DNA from: Nymphaea colorata
Lineage: Eukaryota > Streptophyta > Magnoliopsida > Nymphaeales > Nymphaeaceae
Direction of reading: 5' to 3'
Length of the DNA stretch: 64,000 bases
Assembly (NCBI RefSeq): GCF_008831285.2
Contig: NC_045145.1
Span: 3,264,723 to 3,328,722, forward strand
Shown piece by piece: positions 12,401 through 22,434 of this stretch. The notes beneath the pieces were generated by a model. It made no database searches and had not been told where the DNA came from. It saw only the letters and a program-made list of their open reading frames with translations. Every line of letters begins with the position of its first letter. The first letter of the stretch is position 1. The translations under genes were made by a program, and so were the position numbers.

Positions 12401-12600
12401 AATCCAACCACCAACTTCAAAAGCTTGAAAACGAGAAGAAGAACACGGAAAAGACACGGCTTCCATTTGGAGAAAATTTTCCTTGATCGACTTATCAACC
12501 TCATTAGCTATTTTATTGGTTCTTTCTTGTGGAGAAAGCGAGGTGTTTGAGAGCGCCAACATTCCACACGGATTGATTGTCACCCGAACTGAAGTAAGCA
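9461..12600. other. Intergenic DNA with decayed repeats
   Basis: Small ORFs (9549-9797, 9962-10186, 11075-11287, 12263-12550) have no recognisable domain. The 9840-10640 stretch has a more balanced base composition than its surroundings and may be an old transposon or a transcribed non-coding region. 10918-10970 resembles the SINE-like family described at 19346. 12170-12220 resembles a tRNA-derived head (TAGCCAGTTTGGTGAAGTGG). No gene can be supported. Confidence 0.35.
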
Positions 12601-13414
12601 TGCACGTGTGAACACAAGTTGAAAAAAACGGACGATTCAATTTAAGTCTGGCATCGGACCGGCCAAACATCCGAAAATCAAGTTCGGGTTTAGTTTCATA
12701 CTTGAAATTTGAGCTCAGGTTTGATCGATTATTTTTTAAAATATAAAATATACTTTTAATAATAAATACAAATGATATTAGAAAAATAAATCAGAGCTCA
12801 ATCGGACCAGGAACCGGGTACCCGATACCCAACCCTACTACTCATCTTCCTTTAATAACGCCGACTATTCAATTATAGTCTTGACCTTAAAGTTGGCTTT
12901 GATCGTTTCGTATCAGTATTAAATGTTGTATTTTAAAAGATCATTAGTTTAAATAAATTGAGAAGATCTCAATAGCATAGATTTTAAATATATGCTACGT
13001 TGTTATTAGAAACCACAAGTTTAATGATAAATCCACATATCTATCACTGCAAAACTCAGATCAATAAAACAAACATAACAAAACACAGGAAACCGATCGC
13101 CGGAATCTTGATGGGGACAAAAACCCGCGGAAAAAAGAGTTCTGGTGGGTTTTGTCTTTGGTGGAAAAGAGGCACCACATGTCGCGCCACGGGAAGAAGC
13201 GAACGAAAAGAGAAGACCACTCAAGTCCGGCTTACGGAAAGGGCGATGTGAATCGGAAGGGCGTCCGGGTCAAAGATGGGCAGCCGCATCACCAACTCCT
13301 CGCAAAGGAAGAAAAAGAAATGGTGGGAGGTGGCCGGCCCACATCAAGATTTTCTTGAAAAAAATGGCCGAGATTTTAGAAACTGCCACAACAAAGATTG
13401 GTTTGTCCCGGTGG

Positions 13415-13424
13415 TATATAAATA
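13415..13424 (+). promoter_or_regulatory. TATA box of the receptor-kinase gene
   Basis: TATATAAATA lies upstream of a CT-rich segment (13426-13475) typical of plant transcription start regions. A start near 13445-13455 is inferred. The coding ATG is about 1.4 kb downstream, which fits an intron in the leader. Confidence 0.6.
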
Positions 13425-13474
13425 AGCTCTCCCCTTTATTCACTCTCCTGTATTTCTCTATCACCCTTTCTTCC

Positions 13475-13545
13475 TTCTTTGGTTGCAGGCGGAGTATCTT
13501 TACTGCTGCATGGAAGAAGCCTGACTCCAGCAGTGGTACCAGACC
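13475..13545 (+). repeat. Duplicated leader segment, copy 1
   Basis: TTGGTTGCAGGCGGAGTATC followed by GCATGGAAGAAGCCTGACTC resembles 14593-14642 (TTGGTTGCAGGCAGACTGCA followed by GCATAGAAGAAGACAGGCTC). Both copies include the acceptor-like TTGCAG and a preceding pyrimidine tract, so an acceptor plus exon start appears to have been duplicated about 1.11 kb apart. Confidence 0.6.
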
Positions 13546-13577
13546 AACGGCCTGCAAGAATCAGAAATCTCTAACCT

Positions 13578-14602
13578 GTGAGTTAAAGGCCTTCGTATAA
13601 AGTCTTCTTCCTTTTCTGTTTGTGTGGGAATAACCAAACTAAGTCAGTAAGTTTGCGTATGCGTCTCAGTTGTTCTTATCCCGGTTATTCTGTGCGTGTC
13701 TGTTGCCAATCTTCTTTGGAAAAGAAGAAACACGTTCAAGAATCGGGACAGAGGCGCTGTCTATCTGCTAGTCCCGTAGCAGAGCTTGTGTCTGCTCAGA
13801 AAGAAGAAGAAAGAAAACTCAAAAAGGAAGACACAGAATTAGTATTATTTTTAAATAAAAGGTAAACTTCAAGGAACAAACTTTTTTCTGCGGCGGAAAA
13901 CTCCCTCCTCCCTTGGGATTCTGCCATTCTGGTTGCTTTCGTCGCCGTTGGCGTTGCTCCGACGGGTTGCTGGTGGCGGGAGAACTGCCGCTATATATCC
14001 GCCCCTTGGGTTTCTTCGGCTGTGGGTCTCTTCCCGCCCCGGGCGGCCGGCCCCCCTTCCCACAGCTTCTGGAGACTTGCTGTCCGCGTCGTCGGCGCTC
14101 CGGCGAAAAGTTTATGTATCGGAAATTTTGAGAAAGAGGGCCCAACCCAAGTTCACCGAGTTTCGGCAACCAACCGCCCTGTAAAGTTTTACCTTCTAAA
14201 ACGAAAGGTAAAATTCATTTTGTTCATTAAAAAAATGAAAGTGAAAAATTATAGAGAAATCGCCAAAAATAGTGACAAACGTGGAGAATCGCGTAAAATA
14301 CTTTAATTTGTAGACTTAGACTTCTGCTTCTAAATCAGTTTAGAAAGTTGAGTATGTTTGTCTATAGTGTGGCCTTAACTAGTTTGTGTTTAGTTTTCAA
14401 TTATATATCAAACTTTATAATATACATAGAAAATGGTAGGTAAAACTTGTCCCTCAGAGTTGGCCGATTCTGAAAAGTTGAATGGGATCAAGTTTCTTAA
14501 TGAAGTTTCAAGAAAGAGATATCAATGGATAATCCTCTTTCCATCCCCCCTATTCTCTCTCCCATGCTTCTTCATCATCTTCCTTTTTCTAATTGGTTGC
14601 AG
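13578..14602 (+). other. Probable 5'-leader intron of the receptor-kinase gene
   Basis: A good donor (CT/GTGAGT at 13578) and a strong acceptor (pyrimidine-rich tract then TTGGTTGCAG, ending at 14602) bracket 1025 bp that contain many stop codons and a GC-rich block at 13866-14175. Removing it would join a leader exon of about 130 nt, downstream of the TATA box, to the exon holding the start codon. Inferred from splice signals only; other donors (for example near 13646) are possible. Confidence 0.45.
13866..14175. other. GC-rich block inside the putative leader intron
   Basis: About 300 bp of strongly GC-rich sequence (GGCGGAAAAC, CCCCGGGCGGCCGGCCCCCC, GTCGTCGGCGCTCCGGCG) sit between AT-rich flanks. 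ORFs of 64-116 codons exist on both strands but none shows a domain. It looks like an inserted or captured fragment, such as the 5' end of another gene. No terminal repeats were found. Confidence 0.4.
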
Positions 14603-14660
14603 GCAGACTGCATTGGTGCATAGAAGAAGACAGGCTCCAACAAAAATGGGCACCTGAAAT
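14593..14660 (+). repeat. Duplicated leader segment, copy 2
   Basis: Second copy of the leader segment at 13475-13545. It supplies the acceptor proposed for the leader intron. Similarity is imperfect, so the duplication is not recent. Confidence 0.6.
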
Positions 14661-14683
14661 ATCAACTCCCCTCGTGGCGACAG

Positions 14684-14797
14684 ATGAAAAGAAGAATGGA
14701 GGAGGAGGAGGAGGCAGACAGAAGGCAACCACCTTTTTCTATGAATGTACTCTTTCTGGCTCCCCGAGTGACGCTGGTCTTTGTGGCCGGAGCCTGA
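14684..14797 (+). CDS. Upstream ORF in the receptor-kinase leader
   Basis: A 37-codon ORF (ATG at 14684, TGA at 14795-14797) ends 20 bases before the main start codon and is out of frame with it. A minimal uORF of three codons plus stop (ATG GGC ACC TGA) lies at 14646-14657. If the leader exon begins at 14603, both are in the mature transcript and could lower translation of the kinase. The peptide has an acidic run followed by a hydrophobic end; no conserved uORF family is recognised. Confidence 0.35.
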   Translation: MKRRMEEEEEADRRQPPFSMNVLFLAPRVTLVFVAGA

Positions 14798-14817
14798 CCT
14801 CTAGGCGAGGAGGAGAG

Positions 14818-17800
14818 ATGGACGGGTTCCACCGGGCCGCCGTCCTTTTCTACTTCCTGGTTTTTTCAGTGGCCGTCGCCGCAGTCGAAAACTCTTTAGA
14901 GTCGGACAAGAATGCGCTGGTGGACTTGAAGAGGTTCCTCCTCTCCAACAACAAGGTGCACCTGGGGAAGTACCGGTGGTGGAACGAGCATGACGTGTCG
15001 CCTTGTGGTTGGGCGGGAATTACCTGCACCGGAGGTCGAGTCACCGGGATCGACCTCTCCAACTCCATGCCGCGCGGCGATTTCTACCCACGCTTCTCGT
15101 CGCTCACCGCCCTCTCCTCTCTCGACCTGTCTGGCAACACGCTGGGGGGGCAGATTCCGGCAGATCTCAGCCGGTGCGCCTCCCTCCGATACCTCAACCT
15201 ATCCGCTAACGTCCTCGAGGGCCCCTTGAACATCACTGGACTGGTGAATCTTGAGACAATTGACGTCACCGTGAATCGGCTCTCGGGGGCCATCCCCGCA
15301 AGTTTCCCCCCGAACTGTGGTAGTCTTGTCAACGTCAATCTCTCATCAAATAGGTTCTCTGGCGATATTCTCGGCTATTTCGATGGATGCGTCAAGCTTC
15401 AGGTTCTCGACCTCAGCTCTAACTCGTTCATCGGGTTACCATGGAAGGGATTCGCTCGGCTTCAGGAGTTCTCCATCTCCGGGAACAACATTTCCGGCGA
15501 GCTATCGGCGGAGATCTTCTCCAAAGAGTGCAAGCTCCAAGTGTTGGACTTATCTGAGAACACCATCTTTGGAACGATCCCAGCGGAGATCGTTAGGTGC
15601 CAGGGCTTGGTATTTTTGAATCTGTGGGGAAACAAGCTGTCGGGAAGGATTCCTGCAGAGATCGGACAGCTACAGGAGCTCGAGGTGCTGAACTTGGGAA
15701 ACAATAGCTTCGACCCGGGGATCCCCCGGAGCCTGGTGAACTGCTCGAATTTGACGTTCCTCGACCTCAGCCGGAACGGTTTCGTCGGCGACATTCCTGC
15801 CACGATCGGCGAGTTTCGGCAGATCCAGTCGCTGTCTCTCCACGGCAACAACTTCACCGGAGGGATAGCCTCGTCTGGCATTCTAAAAATTCCAAACATA
15901 ATGCATCTAGACTTGAGCTTCAATGGATTCTCCGGCAACCTTCCTCTTGAGCTCACTAGAGTCCCCACCTTAAAGTTCTTGATTCTGACTGGCAACTCAT
16001 TCTCTGGCAGCATTCCACCCGAGTTCGGTAATCTCACTGGCCTCCAAGCGCTCGACGTCTCTTACAACCGGCTCACGGGAAGAATCCCGCCGGAGATTGG
16101 GAAATTGACGTCTCTCTTGTGGTTGATGCTTGCGGAGAATTTTTTGGAGGGAGAGATCCCCCCGGAGATCGGTAACTGCAGCAGCTTGTTATGGCTGAAC
16201 CTCGCCAACAATAAGCTTTCCGGCAAGCTACCAAATGAGATATCCAGGATTGGGAGCAAACCAGAACCCATATTCGCCTCCAACAGGAGAAACCTTGCAG
16301 GACCAGTAGGCTCCAGTGAGTGCCTGGTAGTGAAGAGGTGGATTCCGGGGAACTATCCTCCTTTTACCTTCGACTATGCTCTCCTCAATCAGAAAAGCTG
16401 CCTGGACTATTGGAACAGTCTCATCAAAGGCGACGCGTCCTTCCAGATCTGTGTGAACACTGGCGGCAACGTCTCCAGGAAGGACATAGTCTCTGGCTAT
16501 CTCCAGCTCACCGGGAACGAACTCTCCGGCGAGATCCCCGCATCACTTGGTCAGATGAAGACGCTCAGCCTGATCAATCTTGGCTTCAACAAGTTCACCG
16601 GCAAACTCCCATCTGAGATTGGCCAAATCCCGCTGAAGGTACTAAACGTCACCACCAACAACATATCCGGCCCGATTCCCCAAGAGCTCGGCAACCTTAG
16701 GTGCCTGGAGAGTTTGGATCTCTCGTACAACAATTTCTCCGGTGAATTTCCAGTGTCCTCCTTGTCTCTCCTGAACGAATTGAGCCATTTCAACGTTTCG
16801 TTCAACCGACTCCTTAGTGGAAAAGTTTCAGCCACGGGGCAACTCGGTACCTTTGGCGATGATTCTTTCATGGGCGACCCACTTCTCTTTGTCGACTTCC
16901 GTGCCAACTCTTCGGGTCGCTCCAAGACCATTCATATGCCGGCTGACCGCCCGCCGTCGACCCACGGTAGGAGGCCGCCGATATCACGGAAGGCGAAGAC
17001 AGCAATCTTCAGTCTCACTTTTCCGGTGCTCGCCATGGGACTCATCATCTGTGGGATCCTCGCTCTGATACTCTGTCACATCGCAATACCACCGGATGAC
17101 CCCACAACCGAGATGGCAGTTTTCAGGGGGAAAACGGCGGAGGATTTGGGTGGTTCCTCGTCATCTTCGCCCATGAGGGAATACGCCAATCCAGTCAAGA
17201 TCATCTGCCTAGACAAGACGGCTTTCACCTACGCAGACATTTTGATGGCAACAGAGAACTTCTCCGAGCAAAGAATCATCGGAACTGGAGGGTTCGGAAC
17301 GGTGTACAGGGGGGTGCTCCACGATGGAAAGGAAGTGGCCGTGAAGAAACTGCGGAGGGAGGGACCTGAGGCGGAGAAAGAGTTCCGCATGGAGATGGAT
17401 GTATTGAGCGGAGGTGGCATGGGTTGGTGCCACCCCAATCTTGTGGTGCTCCATGGTTGGTGTCTGTTCGGTGCCGAGAAGCTCCTCGTCTACGAGTTCA
17501 TACCGGGGGGCACGTTGGAGGAGGCGGTGGCGAACGGGCGGCTCGGCGGGTGGCGCAACCGAGTGAGGGCTGCAAAAGGGGTGGCGAGGGCGCTCGTCTA
17601 CCTCCACCACGAATGCCACCCGGCGGTGGTGCACCGCGACGTCAAGGCGAGCAACGTGCTGCTGGACGCAGAAGGCCGGGCGAGGGTCACGGACTTCGGG
17701 CTCGCTCGGATGGTGGGACCAGGAGACAGCCACGTCAGCACGTGGATTGCGGGCAGCGTGGGGTACATGGCGCCAGAGTACGGGCAGTCGTGGCGGGCCA

Positions 17801-18132
17801 CCACCAGAGGCGACGTATATAGCTACGGCGTCGTGGTGATGGAGATAGTGACCGGCCGGACGGCGATCGGCGGGGCGGACGGCGATCCCTGCCTTGTTGA
17901 CTGGGTGCGAGGGCTTCTGGCGGCGCCGCTTGGGCTGAAGTCGGCCGTGGACCCTGCCCTGAAGCAGGAAGCCGACGCGCTTGAGCGGATGGTCAGAGTT
18001 CTTCATTTGGCTTTGAGGTGTACAGACGACACCCCGGCTAAGAGGCCGGACATGAGGGAGGTGCTGTCGAAGCTGGTGGAGATCGAAGGTGGGTCGACGT
18101 TACCGTCGCCGTCGTCGTCCCCTTGTTCATAG
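14818..18132 (+). CDS. NILR1: LRR receptor-like serine/threonine kinase, At1g74360/NILR1 class
   Basis: Single-exon coding region of 1104 residues. It should be a plasma-membrane receptor that senses an extracellular ligand through leucine-rich repeats and signals through a cytoplasmic kinase; Arabidopsis At1g74360 (NILR1, about the same length) acts in nematode-triggered immunity. Visible features: signal peptide about 1-22; N-terminal cap with WW and CGWAGITC (54-70); LRRs about 73-490; an island-like interruption about 500-560 (RWIPGNYPPFTFDY); more LRRs about 561-670; transmembrane helix about 728-754; kinase about 817-1092 with Gly loop GTGGFG (822-827), VAVKK lysine 843, HRD 939-941, DFG 959-961 and APE 985-987, so a catalytically competent RD kinase. 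An in-frame ATG at 14593 would add 75 residues, but it lies in the probable intron; the 14818 ATG directly precedes the signal peptide and gives the family's usual length. No frameshift seen. Confidence 0.93.
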   Translation: MDGFHRAAVLFYFLVFSVAVAAVENSLESDKNALVDLKRFLLSNNKVHLGKYRWWNEHDVSPCGWAGITCTGGRVTGIDLSNSMPRGDFYPRFSSLTALSSLDLSGNTLGGQIPADLSRCASLRYLNLSANVLEGPLNITGLVNLETIDVTVNRLSGAIPASFPPNCGSLVNVNLSSNRFSGDILGYFDGCVKLQVLDLSSNSFIGLPWKGFARLQEFSISGNNISGELSAEIFSKECKLQVLDLSENTIFGTIPAEIVRCQGLVFLNLWGNKLSGRIPAEIGQLQELEVLNLGNNSFDPGIPRSLVNCSNLTFLDLSRNGFVGDIPATIGEFRQIQSLSLHGNNFTGGIASSGILKIPNIMHLDLSFNGFSGNLPLELTRVPTLKFLILTGNSFSGSIPPEFGNLTGLQALDVSYNRLTGRIPPEIGKLTSLLWLMLAENFLEGEIPPEIGNCSSLLWLNLANNKLSGKLPNEISRIGSKPEPIFASNRRNLAGPVGSSECLVVKRWIPGNYPPFTFDYALLNQKSCLDYWNSLIKGDASFQICVNTGGNVSRKDIVSGYLQLTGNELSGEIPASLGQMKTLSLINLGFNKFTGKLPSEIGQIPLKVLNVTTNNISGPIPQELGNLRCLESLDLSYNNFSGEFPVSSLSLLNELSHFNVSFNRLLSGKVSATGQLGTFGDDSFMGDPLLFVDFRANSSGRSKTIHMPADRPPSTHGRRPPISRKAKTAIFSLTFPVLAMGLIICGILALILCHIAIPPDDPTTEMAVFRGKTAEDLGGSSSSSPMREYANPVKIICLDKTAFTYADILMATENFSEQRIIGTGGFGTVYRGVLHDGKEVAVKKLRREGPEAEKEFRMEMDVLSGGGMGWCHPNLVVLHGWCLFGAEKLLVYEFIPGGTLEEAVANGRLGGWRNRVRAAKGVARALVYLHHECHPAVVHRDVKASNVLLDAEGRARVTDFGLARMVGPGDSHVSTWIAGSVGYMAPEYGQSWRATTRGDVYSYGVVVMEIVTGRTAIGGADGDPCLVDWVRGLLAAPLGLKSAVDPALKQEADALERMVRVLHLALRCTDDTPAKRPDMREVLSKLVEIEGGSTLPSPSSSPCS

Positions 18133-19340
18133 CAGGCAGGCAATTGCATTGTCCATTACACGTACATACATTCTACATCTTATTCCTCAACAACAAATTC
18201 AATTCAATTCTAAACCAAACTAAAGGGCGAAGCTACGCTGTTTCCTGGTCAAGATCATGGCGACGAGGCTGAATGATGGTGGGCGATGATGCTGAATGGT
18301 GGGGACAACTCACATGATTCTCCTTAGAAAAATCGGTACTCGTTTGTTGGGCTCCCACGCGTTCCCACCCCGAGCAGCATTGAGGCGTCACCATCAACTC
18401 CGTTTGCTGTTTCACCTACTTAGGCCAAGAATGTTGACCTTCAATCCTCATTGGGTTGGTGTACATTTTTCCATTTTGTTTTCCTAACCACTAATAAGAC
18501 ATTATTATTCGTCTTCCTGGAGAAGGAAAAGGCGGTTCCAGACAAAATCGATGACTGGATGAAGTGTCTAGTGATTTCTCTTTCATTTAGTATTGCAAGG
18601 TGCTGATATTTTCTTCGATAAGCAAGAGAAAAGTTGGAACACGCAAGCAAGTGGTGGTTGTTGTTGAATAGATGTGTGAGTATTAGTTTATATGTATCTG
18701 CAGCTGAAGAGTTGCCATCAATTACATGACTGGTCACTCAGCAAGTGAAGTCATCTACTGCCCACTTTCAGCAAGCATCATTGCTATATGAAGCAGAACG
18801 CGTGCTTCATGTCCATATTCAATATGAAGGTTTTGGAAGTAACGTCAAGAAAGGGCTATTTCTTGGCGCAGATTGGAGTTTTTATCTGTAAAATGGGTTT
18901 TGCGTTAATACAGCTGCTGAGGCTGATGATGGCCATGAACCTTGTCTCAAATCTGCTACCAACTAGAGCAGTTCTTTTTTTTTTCCCATGAAAATTAGAG
19001 CAGTTTAACTGGTAGTTTTGCTTTTTCTTTATGTAAAAAGAGAATGAAGTGAATTCGGCAGAAAGTGGAACTAGGAACTGTTTCCGTGAGACGCGCTAAA
19101 GTTGCACGAAACCGTAGGTTCTTTTCTCTTTGTCATTGGAAATAGGACGAAACGAAACCTTGGGGATAATGTTTAACTTTTTATCTTTTCACCTTTTGGG
19201 TAGGTAACTTTCAACGAAGTCAAGTCGATGGAAGAGAAACAAAGTTTTTAATAGACTTTTTTTTTGTTTCAAAAATGTTTTGGATCTTGTGTAGAAAACG
19301 AGATACTAGTCAACTAATGTGTGCATAAACCGTTTACAGT
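18133..19340. other. 3' flank and intergenic DNA
   Basis: No gene seen. The kinase transcript presumably ends within the first few hundred bases, but no clear AATAAA was found close to the stop. ORFs of 60-98 codons here have no domain. Confidence 0.35.
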
Positions 19341-19345
19341 TCAAA

Positions 19346-19490
19346 AGAATAACACTTACAGGAATCAAACTCACCTAGCTTTTACCCACCCACCAACTCG
19401 ACTAACTATTAAACACAAGAATAACACTTACATGAATCAAACTGACCCAGCTTTTACCCACCCACCAACTCGACCAACTATTAAACACAA
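19346..19490 (-). repeat. Tandem pair of SINE-like units (~72 bp)
   Basis: Two copies, starting near 19346 and 19417, share AATAACACTTACA, GAATCAAACT, AGCTTTTACCCACCCACCAA and CTATTAAACACAA. Read on the minus strand they give an A-box-like GTCGAGTTGGTGGG and a B-box-like GTTTGATTCCTGT, the order expected of tRNA-derived SINE heads. Related single fragments lie near 10918-10970, 27690-27745 and 45150-45175. Confidence 0.45.
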
Positions 19491-19965
19491 ACAATTTGAA
19501 AGCTTGGGTGACATATCAAGTCGTTTGGCACTTGAAAGCTTTCTTAATTAAAGGAAACAGAAAAAGACCAATTAATTAATATGCTCCAATTATAAAACCA
19601 TGTAAGGTTCTGGAAGCTCATAAAGCGTGCGTGAATCGTTTGGTAAGATGCCCAAATAAAAAATTTGGATGAAAGATATCTATACAAACTTAATTCAAGA
19701 TCGAATCACCATGCTTGGGAAAGGTAACCTTCTTTGTAGCGCGAGGTTCGCCTTTTCAAGTCCATGCAACCTTCATGGTGCTGCATCGGTCAATTTAAGC
19801 CCTTCCTTGTTCCACACGAACCATAAGCAGCAGCTTATCTTATTGCTTGATTCAGATATTAATAAATTCAGTATAAAAACTAGTTCAGAACCAAAATTTT
19901 AGTATCTTCTTGATGGCGAGATCACAGGTTAATTATAAATCTGACTCCTTCAATCAAGCCCCTTA

Positions 19966-20073
19966 TAGGTTGTTTGGCGGCAAAAATTGAAGCAGATTTA
20001 TGAAACATTTATTTAAGTGTTATATTAATCTGCATGAGACAGTAACAATGGGTTACTGCTGCCAAACAGTCCC
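19966..20073. mobile_element. Short MITE (~108 bp)
   Basis: Left end TAGGTTGTTTGGCGGCAAAA and right end, reverse complemented, GGGACTGTTTGGCAGCAGT form imperfect terminal inverted repeats. Both sides are flanked by TTA (19963-19965 and 20074-20076), the 3-bp TWA duplication typical of PIF/Harbinger-type elements. No coding capacity. Confidence 0.6.
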
Positions 20074-20109
20074 TTAATATTCATAGCAGAAAAAAGGATT
20101 CATGGTCAA

Positions 20110-20750
20110 AGAGAGTACCAACTACAATTTTTTTTTTCTTTTTTAAAGTTTGGCATAACCTTGGTTTATTTCTCTACCCCTCACTTATCAACTCTAAAAG
20201 AACAAAAAAAAGTTGTTCGATTGTTGATGAAACTCAACTGCTGAGTGGCTAATGCTATAAGAACAGTTGAAGTATTTTTGTAGTGTCATCAATCGTAGGC
20301 AGCAGACGATGATAATTAAGTTTTAGGTATAGCCGGTCCCTCCGAACTACAAAGCAAATTATGCTCGTAGTTTTCGTGATATGCAAGCAAGAAGTTGTAG
20401 TTAATTAAAGATACTGAGAAGCTATGGTAGGTTGTCTTTGAAAACTAAAGTCCCCTGAAAAGGGTAGTTGAAAATGGCGCAACTCTTCAGACCACCAATT
20501 GTCTTGCATGAAAGCAGCCGAGAGAGTTAGTGATGGTAGGTGGGAATTATTAATGACTTCACTTATCTCCCTCAACCTCCAAGCCAAATCCAGGTGCTTT
20601 TAACTGCAGAAAAGAAAGGCCAACGGTTATGTGCCTTTAGCTAAAAGATAATCTTATTACCTGTCTTATTTAGTTTGCGAGAATGAATTCTAGAAATTCA
20701 ACATATCATTTCTCTCATTAAAAGGCCTACCATGCCATTTCAAAACCAGT
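20110..20750. other. Intergenic DNA, no gene
   Basis: AT-rich; the ORF at 20405-20587 (minus, 60 codons) has no support. Confidence 0.35.
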
Positions 20751-20751
20751 C

Positions 20752-20900
20752 TTAAGAGGTCGTTAATTATAAATTTGCTCTAAGAATTAGAGTAGACTCA
20801 GGAAACGCTAAAACTAATGTGACATAAATGTAACCTAATTTTCAGGTCTAATTCATTCATGAGATATTAAAAGTGTCCTTGCTGCCAAACAACCCTTAAG
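20752..20900. mobile_element. Decayed MITE related to the one at 19966
   Basis: The left end CTTAAGAGGTCGTT and the reverse complement of the right end, CTTAAGGGTTGTTTGGCAGC, are partly similar. The interior GAATTAGAGTAGACTCA-type sequence recalls other short elements here. The ends are diverged, so boundaries are approximate. Confidence 0.4.
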
Positions 20901-22434
20901 AGAAAAGTAACAAACAACCACCACAACTTACATACTCACCAAGTTTACTTTGGATTTGCTGGAGTCAACCTAGATTATCAAGGAACAGACCCGTATAGCC
21001 AAGGTAGGGCCTGCTTGGGCCCTGGCCTCACTTCCAACTTTTTTTTTTTGAAAATTTACATATGAATTAAAAAAAAAAAATCACTTGTTCTAAAAAAAAT
21101 TTGAAAAATGATATTTCGACTCTAATCAAAATTTAAAAACCTTAATTCGGCTTACCTTATGAAAAATTTCTAGCTCCGACCCAATACAAACCCTTGAGTC
21201 AAGTACTGACCCAAACACAACGAAATCCAAGAGCATTTGGCTTAATCCAGATCAGCTAAATCGGCTTGGGATCACCCAACTAATATGCATTATTTCATTC
21301 CACACCACTTCTAACTAATGGAGGACATGACGCCGGGTGCCCGATGGGTAGTTGGGTACTAATGCGCCATAATGAGTCAGGCTTGTACTAGTTATTCAAC
21401 TTACGAACGGACCTGCTACAAAAAAAAAAAAAAAAAAACTCGTTGAGTCAGGCTAGCTCGATACTGTTTCAGGAACTCGACTCGGCCCGATTTATACTAC
21501 TATACCTCTTTGCATTTTTAATTTTTATTTTCTTCTCCTTTCACACACACACATATATATATATATACATATATATCTCCCTTTTTAGTTGGTTGTTTCT
21601 TTTTCCATGTCTCTCTCCCAAAACAAAAACTCTCAACCGGATAAGATATTAAGAAAAAATTTTGATAGTTACTGGTCAAGATGAACATTGGCCAGGGTAC
21701 TCGACGAGCAAGAAGTTACGAGCAAGAAGTTAAGCAGTCATGTCCTGCCCCAAAACTAAATATGTCATACTTCGTCCGCCAACAAAGAATTTTGACTAGC
21801 CCGACCTGGTCCGATACTCAACCTTAGTTCTAACTAGCTATAGCTATATCCTTTGTCACTGAAAAACATAGATGTTTATTAAAGTTAAAATTTATTATTT
21901 TTTTCATAAACTACAGTTATTTAATTGCGTTTGGTCGATACATGTTACTCTACAGCTATCTAACTTTTCCATAACACTTCTAGTGAAAATATACTTAAAA
22001 AACTTTTTTGACCCAATCCAAACCGAGTCCCCCAGTCAACTTACTGGCTTGTGACCTAATAACCAGCGTCAACAACACAACTCACAGGTCCTCCCCAACT
22101 CGAGCAAGTATATACATACAACAAGGTTACACTAACCGGACCTACTGTTCTGTGATTGGGTTTACCTGACTTTTTGTCTGGATCCCCAATCCCTTACCAA
22201 TTATTGGTTGCCCACGTGTTTGAAGTTGATGACTGAGACAATTTTCACCTGATCTAACCAACCAACCACTACTAGAAAGCGTAAGATAGTAGAACACTAT
22301 ATCAATGCCTTATGTGAAAGCAATTACCATAAGGATGTGATGTATATAAAAGATTTCGCAATCATCGGTTAAACTAGTCATGACTTGAATATTTTAATCA
22401 ATAGCTTTTTTCTAACTTAATTCTAAGTTTCAAC
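20901..22434. other. Intergenic DNA with poly-A and decayed repeats
   Basis: Contains poly-A tracts (21070-21080 and 21421-21438), a short (TA)n near 21553-21573, and several GACCCGAC/CCCGATACTC-type fragments belonging to a dispersed family seen across the window. No gene was seen. Confidence 0.4.

Noticed and set aside
14593-14817. 75-codon N-terminal extension of the receptor kinase
   Set aside because: It lies across a strong splice acceptor, has no homology to the family, and would bury the signal peptide that begins at 14818.
17209-18006. 265-codon minus-strand ORF opposite the kinase domain
   Set aside because: An antisense shadow of a GC-rich kinase coding region; no independent domain.
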